From positions 248,001 to 312,000 of the forward strand of contig VUYT01000014.1 in the NCBI GenBank assembly GCA_008802785.1: 64,000 nt of DNA. Reading direction: 5' to 3'. The DNA comes from Symmetrospora coprosmae (Eukaryota > Basidiomycota > Cystobasidiomycetes > Symmetrosporaceae). This document shows, one piece after another, positions 1 to 13,197 of the stretch. The notes under the pieces are model-generated. The model was not told where the DNA came from, made no database searches, and saw nothing but the letters and a program-made list of their open reading frames with translations. Each line of letters starts with the position of its first letter. Within the stretch, counting starts at the first letter, position 1. A program made the position numbers and the translations under genes.

Positions 1-132
1 TGGAGGACACGTTGAGACGCTATAAGTATGTAGTCTGAATACTGATATGTCACACATGCTACGCTGGCGTGTATAGCCCCACAACTTCCCCCGAATACTT
101 GCATGACGCAGCACACAGCGTCTCTACCTGCT

Positions 133-3100
133 CTAACTGATGACTCCTCCACCACTCGCCCGCATATAATCGTTCTGCTCTTCCGCCAGCATATTGTTCA
201 TAGCATCGGACCGGGCCGTTGTTCCGGCCGCTGGCGAGCCGTTGTTGGCGGATCTTGCAGCGTTCGCGTCAGCTCCAGCCGCGGTACCGGGCGCTGCAGC
301 ACCAGCAGCAGCCGTGCCGTCCGGACGTGGGCGTCGACGACGCCTTCTTGGCAAGGTGATGAACTTGGGCAGCGGCCGGACATCGAGGTCCAGGGCGGTA
401 TTCGTTGCCGCTTGCAGCTGGATTATTGGAAGATGTCAGCCCAGATTCCAAGAAGCTGACAAAGATGGACTCACGGCCTCGATCCAGTCAATGACAGCCT
501 TATCGTCTTTGGCCTGGATCAGAAACTGTTCCCCTTCTGCTCTGATTCGAACAACATGGCGTCGCTTCAAATAATCTGCGGCGAGTCCAGATTCCGCGTC
601 TGTGGATGCGCAAGCTCAGCCTTCCTCTCCCGTAACTGCAGGATATGGGAGTCTGCAGGCAAGCTGCTTCACCCACCTTGCAATGTGTAATGGCGGAGCA
701 CCCTGTTCTCGCCGGCTTTGGCAAGGAGCGCAGCCGGTGCATGCTGCAGACTGGCCAGTCCGTGTTCCGTATCTTCCTGGACATGGACATGCACGGGCAC
801 GTCTGGGTCGAACTTCCTTCGATTGGCCGTACTGTTACCGTTCTGCGCCCACTGCATCGACTTTTCCGAGTCTGCTGACTCTGCTGACGATACTGACGAG
901 ACTGTCTGTGCTCTGTGACGTGCTGCGAGCTGCCCAGCAGCTGTGTTAAGCTGGGCAGGCGCTCTGCCGGTGGCCGAGTTGCCCGAATGGCCGCTCGAGA
1001 CGCTCATGCGGCGTGGGTCCTTGCTTGTGAGCGACAATGGCGCAGGCTGAAGTTCCTCGCCAGGCACCGCCTTCTGCCTCGGGTCCGCCTTGTAGACCTT
1101 GATGCTCGTGCCATGCAGGATGACGTATTGTCGTTTCCAGCGTCGATCCTTGGCTTGAACGCCAGGTTTCAGGAACTCCATCTTGCGAGGAACGTAAGCC
1201 TCGATGTGCACGTCGCAAGTATAGTCTGGCAGGGCCTCGCGCCCTTCGTCTTCGCGGGCCACAGGCGGCTTGTTCTGTACGTAGGGCACGACGAAGTCAT
1301 CGTCTATCTGATAGGATGGCGGATCGATACGCATCTCGGGCATGGACTGCCTTCGTCCCATAGATCGGCCGCCAGAACGACCACGATCCCCGAGCTCTGG
1401 CGATGCGAGGGCTATCTCATCGTCGGGGTCTGGCACGGCGGCAGGCGCGCGGACAGGCGTGCCTCCGGACTCCTCGTGTACTGAAGTCACGGCTGCAGAT
1501 GGTTGCTCTGCGACCGAACCCAGGCGCTGCGGAGTTTGCACGCCGCTCCCGCTACTTGAGGTAGGTCGTGATCGCGGCGACGAGACGGCAGGTGTAGGTT
1601 CATGCTCCTGCAAAGAGCGACTGAGATCGACCAGGCTTTTTGATTGCCTGTGATAGAAGCTGGGTCTGTTGGATCCCACGAGCGGCGAGTTTGCATTCCC
1701 GCTGGATCCGGCATAGGCCGCTCCGGGAAGACCGGGGATAGCTGATGCCGGGATGACCTGGCCTGACGATGTCACAACCGGTACCTGCGATATACCGTTG
1801 GTGCTCGTCTTGAGTGGCGAGGATGTGCCGGAGCCCTGCGGTCGTGGATCGACCCTAATACGCGAGGCAGGGGACGAAGAAGCCGAGCCAGGTGTCGATG
1901 TCGGCATTGGCTGGACAACCGCCTTCATCCTGCCTGGAGTTTCTGCGAGTGCTTTTGGCGTTTGGGCCGGCGTTGCAGACGATCGCGGCCTGGCGTCGAA
2001 GTACGAGCCATCGGCAACGTTATCGCCAGGTCCAGGTCGGGCCGTCCGCATGCCCGATGGTCCGGGAGTCGGAGTGCTCGAGGCAAAAGTTGTCCAACCT
2101 TGGAACTGGAAAGGGTTCGGAGACGTGCTTGAACTATTGATACCGCCTGGCGTGTTTCTTCCCGCCCCGAAGGGCGAGCCACCAGTCGACGAGCCCAATC
2201 TGTTGAGGCCCCCACTTCTCGATGTCAAAGTAGGAAGGGCAGGCCGAGACAAGCTCGATCTCATCGCTGATGCGCCGCCGCGAGGCACATCGCGCTCGTC
2301 GTGCTCTCTGTCGTCATCGTCGTCCTCGTCGTCGTCTGTCTCGGTGTCGGACAGGTCGTGCTCGGTGTCTGTTCCGGAAAGGCTGGTCGTCGTATCGTAC
2401 TCGGAGCCGGAGCTTGTGACGCGTGCAAGGTCGTTCCCGTTGCCTCCTCCGCCAGCAGTTCCTCCTGCCGGTCCTCCACTTGATGATGGCCGAGCGACCG
2501 TATACGAGGCCAAGCGCGGCAACGTTTTCATACGTTGCTGCACGGTCGGTCGAGAAGGACCGTTGGATGGTCCAGCTGTGGCTGCAGGGATGCTTGCAAA
2601 GTTGCTGAACGGCGCAGCCGGGGAAGCGGCCGCCGTTGTAGAGGGTGCGCTGCCTCCGACGCCCGGCGATCCCGCTATGGAAGTCGGCGCAGTAGACATG
2701 GTCGCCTGGCTGGTAGCGCTGGAAGTGATGGACGCTCTGGAGTCGCTTGAAGATGTGGCAGTATACGCAGGAGCTTTGTTGGAAGGTGCAGTAGATGACG
2801 CAGAAGGATCGACGGTGGGAGCTGGGCCGAAGTTGAAAGGTACGCCAGTCGTGATTGCAACAGGGACGGTCCTCGAGGTGGTGTTCAAATTTGTGGGTAC
2901 AGCCTGTGTGTCGCTATCCCGCACTTGCGCTAATGCAGATCCGCTTGTACCGGCATCGGTCGCCACCGAGCCTTGCTGCGCTTGCTGGCTGGCACTGAAG
3001 CTGGAGGACGAGGGTGACGTGGGGGACAGACCTGCTTCGGGCGATGCCACGCCTGCTCCGCTGCCCTGCGATATGGATCCTCGCTTCTTGGTAAAGAGGC

Positions 3101-3260
3101 TCTTTACTTTGGAGAAGCCCGCAGCTGCGGCTCCTGCCGCACCATCGCCGCTTCCTCCGCTGCCACCGCTCTGATGCGTCTCTCGCGTCGAGGAGCGCTG
3201 CAAAGCAGCTCCTCTGCCCTCGTTCTGCTCGCCCACACGCTCGCTGCTGCCGTTGTCCAT
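133..3260 (-). CDS. PH-domain protein, Ser-rich, 997 aa
   Basis: Three exons: 3260..677, 599..475, 417..133, with GT-AG introns of 77 and 57 bp that keep frame. The first ~700 residues are disordered, Ser/Thr/Pro-rich, with an acidic Asp/Glu run. A pleckstrin-homology domain follows: a start near 'RKMEFLKPG', the strand 'RRWKRQYVILHG', then 'VYKADPR', and after both introns 'HVVRIRAEGEQFLIQAKD' and 'VIDWIEALQAATN', the usual C-terminal helix with its conserved Trp. A Ser-rich insert of about 110 residues splits the PH fold before the first intron. Inferred role: phosphoinositide or protein binding at a membrane; no enzymatic domain is seen. The C-terminus is Arg- then Ala/Gly-rich. The ATG at 3260 is the first in a long open frame. 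PH assignment is strong; biological role unknown. Confidence 0.8.
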
Positions 3261-4633
3261 CTTCTCACCTTGCTCTTTGTCGCTCCTGCGATTCGCTTCA
3301 ATGCCAGCGGTTTCGGGCTGCGATAAAGCCGAGCTCTTTTTCTGTCCTCAGTCTCCGTATGACAGAGGAGGTGACGGCTTTAGACTCGCAAGAGATTGAC
3401 CACTGAGGAACGTCTGGTGGTCGGAGTGCGCTTCCAACGTTGGAGACGTCCTCGTCGAGGAAGCTGGGTTGAGCTGCTTCTTGGTGCGCTTCCTGCTGAC
3501 TGACGAGGTCGCTCTAACTCCGACGACTTCGGTGGGGGAGCAGCGAAAGCGCCTCGGGGCGAAAAATGGAGCTACTACGGTAAAGCCCTGCCGAACAACG
3601 CCTGGGCAGTGCGGCAGGGTCGTGTCACGAAGACAGACTACTATTGCGGATTATACGGTACGTTCGCTCGTGGGGTGGACTGAGGTGAAGCCCAGCACGG
3701 CAGCGTCAGCTCTCCCAGCCCTCTCTACGATGAAACGCGCTCGGTCCGCTTGGCTTGTAAAGGGCCGAGACCCGCTTGCCCCACCTTGTGCGGCCCAATC
3801 AACTGGGAGATGAAGCCGGTCGATGGACGAGTAGCTAGCATCGAATCAGCGTTGCACTCTTGCATGGACCGCCCCTTTGCTCTGCTGCTGTTGCTGTTGC
3901 TGCTCCGTCCTCGGAAGCCGCAGGTCCCGCATGCACTCACCTCGATCGACTTCGACGATGGACCTGTCGGCGGTAATAGTGCTACAGTACGGAGAGCAGC
4001 TGAAGCTGACACGGATGCCCGATGTGCCTACGTACGTCAGATGGTGCTAAGCTTCGGTTTGCGCAATGCGATGTCACAGCTTAAAGAGACAGACAGCCAG
4101 GTGGCATTACAGTGCGGGCTGGCTGCCAAACCTGCGCTGACGTCCAACACGCGTCACTGCCCCTATTCTCGCTGACAGATAGAGCATGCCAGACTGCCAG
4201 AACATGGCCCAGAAAGCTCGGGAATCAGTCAGATGCCAGCTGCGATGCTTCGTATACAGACGCAAGGTGTATCATCCTTTCTGACTATAGCCACGCGGCT
4301 TCCGCTACGACGGATACGCAGGATACGCAGGATAGGCGCCCACATCGTTGGCAAGCCTGGGCAATTTGCAGTCGAGCGGTCGGCATCAGGGCCTCGCCTG
4401 TAGCCACATTGAGCGGACTATGTATCGCACTTATGTATTGCTCTGTGCTCGCTCTCCTGCTTTCACTCTCGTAGATGCCCGGTGATGCAGAGTCTGCCGC
4501 AGCTTGCACGTCGGATCTGATCCGGGCCGAGGCACTGATTGCGTGATGCCCCAAAAGCAAGCTTCTCGCCTGTTCTCCTCCTTCACATTTCAGCCTTTCG
4601 ACGATCATACTTGAACCAAGTCCGCTAGCGAAA
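3261..4633. other. Divergent intergenic region, 1.37 kb
   Basis: Separates the divergent PH-domain and sulfotransferase-like genes and should contain both promoters. It holds a CTG/TTG tract near 3880-3904 and a tandem 9-mer (ggatacgca twice, 4312-4329). A short plus-strand open stretch at 3958-4029 ending at a GTACGT donor looks exon-like, but I could not connect it to a convincing downstream exon. No other gene is supported. Confidence 0.5.
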
Positions 4634-6131
4634 ATGACTGCCACTAAAGCTCGCGTTATCATCCTATGGTCGCACCCGCGCTCGTGAGCGGCACCTGCTT
4701 TCTGAGCTCTGGCGGAGCGCTCGATAGTAGCGCGACGCACTGACATCCTGGCCCGAACTCCCGCCCGGCCTGCAGATGCTCGACCATGTTCGAGATGGCC
4801 TTCCTGCAGCGCAAGGAGTTCCGGTGCGTTGCCTCGATTGCCTGTCGCAACCAGACGGAAAACTCCGAGTCGTACCTGACCGACGATCTTACACGTGATC
4901 TATACACATTCCCTGCGCATCTAAACCTATCCACGGCATCATCTTGACAGTGTCCTGCACGAGCCTTTAGGAGAACCCTTCTACTACTCGCCGGAGCGCA
5001 TGAGCAAGCGCTTCTCGCAGGACTCGCGCCCGGAGGACTTCAGCAAATACGCCGACTTGACCTTTGGCAAGGTGCGCTCTGCGTCAGGACCTTGGGAGAT
5101 GGCCAACAGTCGGTCATCCCAATGGCACCTCGCTAACGCGGTATCTTTCATCGCTTGTGCAGGAATGGGCCAACATCACCTCGCAGAGTACCGACGGCTC
5201 TGTCCGGACCTTCGTCAAAGACGTGAGTTCCGCTAAGTCTCGCAGCGCACAGACGAGACCAATGCTGACTTGGCCAGTCGTGTTCTATAGATGGCCGCCT
5301 ACATCGTCCCTCCTCTTAGCGCAGCTGCGACTACACCCGCCCTCCCCTCCTTCGCCGAGGACGGCAACCCAACCGTCATCCCTACAGCAGATCTCCTCTC
5401 ACCAGACGTCCATCATGCCTTCCTCATCCGCACACCAGAGATGGCAGCTCCTTCGTACTACAAGCTGTGCATCCCGCCAAAAAGTGCCGTGACGGGCTTC
5501 GAATTCTTCGATGGCGAAGAGGTCGGCATCCGGGAGTCCAGGTTCGTCGGGAAGGCGGCTGCCTAGGAGGGCAGTTCGACTGACGCCGCTCATGACCTAC
5601 TTCTGATCGCAGATTGCTGTACGACTGGTTCGTCAAGATGGGGCAGAGCCCGACCATTATTGATGCCTCGGAGCTGCTGGCCAGCCCCATCGAGGTGCGC
5701 CTTTCTCGGCTGCATCCAGCTTCAGGCGAGGCTTGCAATGTGCTGAAGGATGGCGAGACCTATTCCGCAGGTCATGAAGTCTTTCTGCGACTCGTGTGAC
5801 GTTCCCTTTGATGCCAACATGTGCGAGTGGGAGGGAGGCGAGCAGGAGCACTTCAAGAAGTGGGCTGGGTTCCATGTGGGTTGGCTGCGCTCAGACGACT
5901 GCCTAGATGGCTACGTGCTTATATCCCTGTCTCATCCTGCAGGACGATGCACAGAACTCGACGGGAATCGCCAAGCCCGCGCACGCTGACAGTGTCGATG
6001 CTAAGCAGCGTGAAGCGCGCAAGCTCAAGGAGAAGAAGGACATGCCCGAGGAGGTGCACGCCGCAATCAGAGCCAGCATGACCGACTATCAGTACCTCCT
6101 AGCAAGGAGCAAAGAGCAGAGCAGGCCTTAA
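4634..6131 (+). CDS. Sulfotransferase-like P-loop protein, 301 aa
   Basis: Eight exons: 4634..4683, 4776..4823, 4951..5071, 5163..5222, 5291..5541, 5613..5694, 5771..5875, 5943..6131. All introns are GT-AG and phases agree. The N-terminus reads 'RVIILWSHPRSCSTMFEMAF' (strand, then a P-loop-like turn that in sulfotransferases binds the PAPS 5'-phosphate), followed by 'HEPLGEPFYYSPER', typical of a fungal/bacterial sulfotransferase-like family with this signature. The mid region has 'YDWFVKMGQSPTIIDASELL', the family's conserved second half. The C-terminal tail is charged (Lys/Glu). Substrate is unknown; members are often annotated simply as P-loop hydrolases. The start is the only ATG giving a full P-loop strand. 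It converges on the small gene at 6355-6864. Confidence 0.82.
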
Positions 6132-6354
6132 TGGTGCAATCCGGGCAGGAAAGCGGTCCGCAAGCTGGCCGCAGCAGTACCACCACGTAGATGGTAGATC
6201 CCTTTGATTCCTGGTCAACCGTGTACATAGAGGGCCTGACCCAGAGGTGACCAGAAGAAACTGTACGCATGTTCGCTACAAGGCTATGAAGCGGGTGCGG
6301 GGACTGTCCCGATCCCGGCGCGGTCATGGCAAGCTATCGAATGATAGGCTCAGA

Positions 6355-6864
6355 CTACTGGTGCGGCTCGCAATATGGCTTTGTCGTAGACTGCGGTCCT
6401 CCTGCCTTGATAGCGTCCAGGCCCATTGGGATCTGTAGCGGCGGCAAGGGTCGACTGTCAGCTACTGTCCGCGCAGGTCTTGCAGGAAGCAAGCTCGGGA
6501 GAGACGCACCTCGCCGGATGCGGTCGACTTTGGCTGTGCTTGCCCCCCACGCTGTCCCTGTTCTGCTGCTGGCGATTCTGTCGGCAAGCTGGTGACGGAG
6601 CTGCCCTCGCTGCTAGCGGACCCAGAGGACCCGCCCGAGACCATGTCCATGAGCGTCGCGCCGAGGCCCTTGCCAGAGTCCGAGTTGAGCTGATTCTCGA
6701 CGCCGACCTTGGTCTCCTGGTCCACTGCACGGTCACCAAAGCGTCAGTTGCGATGCTCTCGGTTCAGACTGTGCTCGACGGGACAAGCGGGTAGGCAGCC
6801 GCAACGCACAAGAGGCATCACCAAGAAGCGAGGCGCGCTGTCCAGCTGCGGCGTTGTCTGACAT
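6355..6864 (-). CDS. Small hypothetical protein, 111 aa
   Basis: Proposed exons: 6864..6822, 6724..6510, 6432..6355, with GTGATG and GTGCGT donors and CAG acceptors; phases match and give an open frame ending CAG-TAG. The protein starts MSDNAAAGQRASLL, continues with a charged segment (DQETKVGVENQLNSDSGKG), a Gly/Ser/Gln-rich middle and a short C-terminal tail. No signal peptide, membrane segment or recognised domain. I do not recognise the family. The gene model rests only on splice signals and frame, so exon 3 in particular could be wrong. It faces the sulfotransferase-like gene tail to tail. Confidence 0.45.
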
Positions 6865-7144
6865 GGTGCGGTGTGGTCTAGATGGGTTGATGGAACTAAT
6901 GCAGGAATCGTGGTTGGAGGAAGGGAGACGCGTCGTGCGTTGAAGGCTCCGAATGACATCGAACTGCGCTGTACCTGAATCCCGAGATCGGGAGGCCATG
7001 ACGCGGACGGCGTGCCCCGCGCGGAGACAGCTGTTGCCACACGAACGTACGAGTCGGCGCGCTCAAGCATCACTGGCATCGTGTCGCGTGTGTATACTGC
7101 TTGCTATGCTACACTTCGGCCCGCAGACCAGACTGATGAGCACC

Positions 7145-9111
<1,967 letters not shown>

Positions 9112-9393
9112 GTGCGGTTATGCTGTGCTGCGCAGTAACGAAGAGAGGCGAGCAAGGCTGCACTGCCCTTTGCTGACCAAAGCGATGACGCGCATGGGAC
9201 GGAACGAACATGACACGTAGCGGGGAGGGATTGCACAACAACAATGAGAGCGCGAGAGGACAGCGACAATGTACGAATAACTGCTACTGCGCTGCTGCTG
9301 CCGCTACCTCGCTGCATGGAGGGATCGCGAAGCCGTGCAGTCGAGAAAGGGCACGTGCGCAAGGCGAGGCCGCCATTGGGGTACGCCGCCAGC

Positions 9394-10115
9394 TCACATC
9401 GTATGTGTGGACGTGCCGCCTCTCGAAGCCTCTGCGTCTCCATTCCCTGACCTGTCGTTCTGATCTTGCCGACCTGCGGCTGTTCTGACCAGCTGGTCGA
9501 CGGCGCTGTGGGTGCGTGCGTCAGATGGCCGCAAAGACCAGCACAGTCGAGGCGAGACTCACGCCGTCAACCTCTCTTCTCGCTCGTGCAGTTGAGCCTC
9601 CAGTGACCCGACAGAGCCCTGTAGCTCGGTCCGCTTTGCCTTGAGCCGCTTGATGGCTTCCCGCAGCGCCAGATCCTCCTTCAACAGCTCTTTCTGCGGG
9701 TCCTGCTGCACGTCAAACCGCTTCTTCAGGACTGGCTGCGCCTCGTACTGCTCAGAGAAGCGGGTAACCTGCTGCGTCACACCCGCCCGGACCTCTGCTC
9801 TCTGGGTATTCAGGTCTTTGAGGATGTATGGCATGGCTGGGTGTTGTCTGTCGCGAGAGCCGGTGCATCAGCGGGCGTTGACGCGCCGGTAACAGCCACG
9901 ACTCACGCCAGAGAGTGACGCTGCTTGCCCTTTGCACCTGATCCGTTAGCCAGGTCGAGATCTTCGAGCAGCTCATCTCGCAGCAGCGTGTCGTCCAGCG
10001 CGGTTTGCTGGAGAAGGAAAGCCTCGAGGATGCTCTGAGTCGTTACTGTGTCTCTCCGTCGGCGCTTGGCCTGGCTACTAGCGTTCGGTGGAGCATCGTT
10101 GCGGCTGGTGCTCAT
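9394..10115 (-). CDS. Coiled-coil protein, 201 aa
   Basis: Exons 10115..9907, 9847..9563, 9505..9394. The acceptor at 9848-9850 is the one that keeps frame; a nearer CAG at 9837-9839 would break it. The protein begins with a basic patch (KRRRRD), then 'TQSILEAFLLQQTALDDTLL' and a long Lys/Glu/Leu heptad region (about residues 75-165) predicted to be coiled coil, with a short polar tail. It has the look of a subunit of a small helical complex (kinetochore, BLOC-like or similar), but I do not recognise a specific family. Head-to-head with the complex I assembly gene, sharing about 190 bp. Confidence 0.6.
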
Positions 10116-10306
10116 CTGTCGTGTATCGTTGTTTCATGTTGTGTGCGGTCAAGAGGAGACCCGCAGCGTCGACATGAAGTCAACCGTGGTGGCGGCGGAT
10201 CCTGCGTAGCCAGCATCCCTTGGCTTTGCACTGACTCGGGGCCACAACAGCATCGCGCACCAAGCCGTAGCATCTCCTATCCTCTGCTCGAACCTCTGAC
10301 CCGAGC

Positions 10307-11321
10307 ATGCGCGTTCCCGTCTTCGAGAAGCTCGCCCGGACCTTCAAGCTCGGAAAGTGGAAACACTTCAGAGGGTGTCAGTCCGGCTCGCTGCAGCTTT
10401 GAGCAAGCTGTGCGACTTCTGACTGTCGATTGAACGTCTTTGTGTCCGCTCTGCTTCCCCAGACGACTTGGATGGTGCGCTCGCAGGCTCCTCACCGATG
10501 ACGATGACGATGGTCGAGCTGACGGCACATGTCGCCTTGCCAGGAAACCGCTACTTCGAGATACCGGGAGGCCCGCGTGCGCTTCACTAACTCCACTATG
10601 CGTAACTCGGTCTCGAAGGGTGCACTGACTCGGTCGGGCCTCGGCCTTCCGATTGCCTTTTCCCAGATGGCCTTCCCAAACGTACGGTCGATTACCGCGT
10701 GAAACGCGAATGGAGCGACTACCAGTTCTATCAGATGCCAGTACAATGGAGCGCATGGATGCGTCGGACACGGAAGGAGCCTCCCGGAATCGAGGAGCTG
10801 CAACGGGACCACGACCGACAGGCGCGCCTGAAGATCAATGTTGCCGAGCTAGAGCGGCAATATCGCGAAGAGAAGGCTGCACAGCTGGCTGAAGCCGAAA
10901 AGGTCGCGCAGATTGACGCACCGATGCGCAAGCCAGCGCAAGAGGCCGGCAGGTACCCGTCGCAGGACAACCCGGCAATGGTTCCGACGTCTATGGCTGG
11001 CACGCATCCGCCGTCGCAGGAAGCTGGTGCGAGCGTGCCACGCGAAAGGCCTGATGACACTTCCTTCCCTTCTGTCGCGCAAGGAACGCCAGAACGGAAG
11101 CAGATGGCGGCGGCCCTGGACGAAGTGGCGGATATGAATCTGGGCAAGGAGGAGAAGGAAAGGCAGCTGGCGGGAGGTGAGTCGTAGTGGCTAGGTTATC
11201 CTCCAGTTAGCTGACACCTCTCTTAGGCGCTCCGCCAGGTTCTGATCAGCCTGCGAAGCCTGCGAAGCCTGCTGATGACTTTAAACCAGAGGAGTGGAAG
11301 CCGGTGTCGAGGAGGAGGTAG
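10307..11321 (+). CDS. Complex I assembly factor, NDUFA12/NDUFAF2 family, 239 aa
   Basis: Five exons: 10307..10376, 10463..10474, 10544..10576, 10667..11176, 11227..11321. The 12-bp second exon is required to build the family signature 'YDDLDGNRYFEIPG' followed by 'PKRTVDYRVKREWSDY' and 'MPVQWSAWMRRTRKEPP', the core of NDUFA12-like proteins. The long Gln/Pro/Glu-rich C-terminal extension and overall length fit the assembly factor NDUFAF2 (N7BML in fungi) better than the ~145-aa structural subunit NDUFA12. Expected location: mitochondrial matrix side of the inner membrane, aiding late steps of NADH:ubiquinone oxidoreductase assembly. Tail ends in 'EEWKPVSRRR'. Divergent from the coiled-coil gene. 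Confidence 0.85.
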
Positions 11322-11895
11322 ATGTGCATGCGATGTATCAACTAGCACTGTGGTCCTCATCTAGCTGCATAATACAGCTGGTACTCGTTCACTCTATGTG
11401 CCTAGAGATGCTAGAATAGCAAATGGGGCCTTGTCCGACTAGCTCGCAGCAAGAGCTCGGGCAGGCGACTCGCCAGACTTTCGGGCGATAGACTCAATGA
11501 ACGCAAAAGCTCTTTATTGCTGGTCTCGAGTGGGCGTTGTTTAAGGCGTCGCGTATGGTGCGACCGCGATCCCTTCTTCCCCGCCCTCGCTCCCATGCGT
11601 CCGACACACGCATATGGGCAATTGCCAGTGAGCGGCAGAGCGTTTACGGAGTAGGCTGCGGCATGTGAGTAGCTTTGTACACTGGCGTCCACTTGCTCTG
11701 GTCATCCAACAGCTCTAGAGGAAGACAGGATATGATGGCGGAGGGTCTGTGCGGAGGACCAGATGGAGCCAGGCACTGGGCGAAGCAAGGAGATGTAAGG
11801 GCGGCGTGCATGTAGCTTGCTCATCGGGCAGAAGAGCGCTGTGAAGCATATAGACGTTTACGGCACCACATCGTTCATCAGCAGCACAAAGCGTG
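11322..11895. other. Intergenic region between complex I factor gene and tRNA
   Basis: 574 bp with 3' flank of the upstream gene and 5' flank of the tRNA gene. I see no supported coding sequence or RNA gene. Confidence 0.5.
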
Positions 11896-11982
11896 TTCTT
11901 GTTCGTCTATCGGCTAGGATGGCCGCCTCTCATCGTCACGATGTGAACGCGGCAGGGCGGGGTTCGATTCCCCGACAGGAAG
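11896..11982 (+). tRNA. tRNA-Glu (CUC) with a 15-nt intron
   Basis: Cloverleaf read directly: acceptor stem TTCTTGT/ACAGGAA (one G-U), discriminator G; D arm GTCT/GGAT with loop ATCGGCTA; anticodon stem GCCGC/GCGGC (11922-11926 and 11949-11953); loop C-T-CTC-A then a 15-nt insert at 11933-11947 and C; T arm CGGGG-TTCGATT-CCCCG. Anticodon CTC reads GAG (Glu). The insert lies one base 3' of the anticodon, the canonical position for nuclear tRNA introns removed by the Sen endonuclease. The A box (GTCTATCGGCTAGG-like) and B box (GGTTCGATTCC) are the internal Pol III promoter. No CCA is encoded, as expected for a eukaryote. Confidence 0.9.
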
Positions 11983-13197
11983 TGAGCTCTCTACGCTCTT
12001 TTTGGCGTCTCTGGCATCGTGGTACGCCTTCTGGGGGCACTGGGGGGCCTCTGGGGACCTCCGCGAGCGGAGATTGACGGAACTTGCCCCCGGCACCCCT
12101 CAGCGCTTCTTTTTGCGCCAGACAACGTCGCAACAGATTCCTTGAGATGTCAGCTATCATCTGGTATCACTTTTACGTGGATCGGAGCCGTATTGCGTCC
12201 CCCAGCTCGGTTCATGCCCACCGCAAAGCCTGCGCACAAACCCGGGGAAGCTTCGGCCTACAAGCATCTTCTTCCGCTTTTGAGCACACACATAGTCAGT
12301 TACACACCCAATACTCGCTCTGTCCACTTCTAGGCACCTTTCAGCTCATATTGAGACTACTGGAGCCATTTTCCGCCGGCACCGCTCCGCCCACTCGAGG
12401 AAGAAGGGGAAATTCGATAAGCTTCGGCCGGGAGGCAGTTTCTTGCGCGTATTAGCACATCATCAGTTGTATACACACTTGATGCACAACCCCTGCACTT
12501 TAGAGACACTTTGGGCCCTTACTGCGGCCCCAGCGGCGGTTATCCATCACTGCCCTTTGATGGCTTTCCATCAGAAAGGAAAAGTGTTCTAGGTACTGCG
12601 ATAAATCTCCACTTAACCGGACTCTGGCGGGATACTGTCTGAACACCGACTGAGAATGCTCATATGCAGACAAATCCTGTCAAAACGCTTTCCGAAGGGC
12701 CGCTAGCTGTCTATCGTGTGGCACATCCTGGCGCCCGGCCAGTTTTTCGGGCTTCCGTAAAGACAAGGAGTCTTGCCCTGCCCGTCAAAAGCTCGTTCAA
12801 TCCAGCAGACACAGCGGGAGAGAGATTGGGCATTATTGAGATGTCTACACGACCGTGCCTGAAGCGTTGTGCTGGTCCTCGCGCACGGACCTCTCCCCGG
12901 GAAGTCACGTGCAGGGACCCGTCATTCGGGTCCGCTACCGCATGTCGAGGCCACAAGGTCTGCTCTGACCAGGCCGACAGCTGTGCTTCCTCGTCCATCC
13001 GTGTCAGTGGATCTTGCAGGCCTTTGCGTCTATCTCATCCATCTTGATGGCTTTTCATCGCCATGTGCTCGTCGTACCCCGCAAATGACGCGGTCAGTCG
13101 GCAGTGCACCTGCCTTTGCTATTCTCGGCCGATACCGTGCATCCGGGCAGCTCTCGCATCTCCTGCATCTCTTGCCTCCGCATTCACCATTCACGTA
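11983..13197. other. Intergenic region, 1.2 kb
   Basis: Between tRNA-Glu and the small mitochondrial-type gene. Apart from the T-run it contains only short open frames on both strands with no splice-compatible continuation or family resemblance. No 5S rRNA-like sequence or second tRNA is visible. The last ~150 bp should hold the promoter of the downstream gene. Confidence 0.5.
11999..12003 (+). terminator. RNA polymerase III T-run terminator
   Basis: Five consecutive T residues 16 bp downstream of the tRNA-Glu 3' end, the usual Pol III stop signal. Confidence 0.75.

Noticed and set aside
1753-3174. 473-codon open frame on the plus strand opposite the PH-domain gene
   Set aside because: It is the antisense of the Ser-rich PH-protein coding exon; composition mirrors the GC-rich codon pattern and no domain is present.
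12664-13047. 127-codon plus-strand and 95-codon minus-strand open frames
   Set aside because: No family resemblance, no splice continuation, and they overlap each other.
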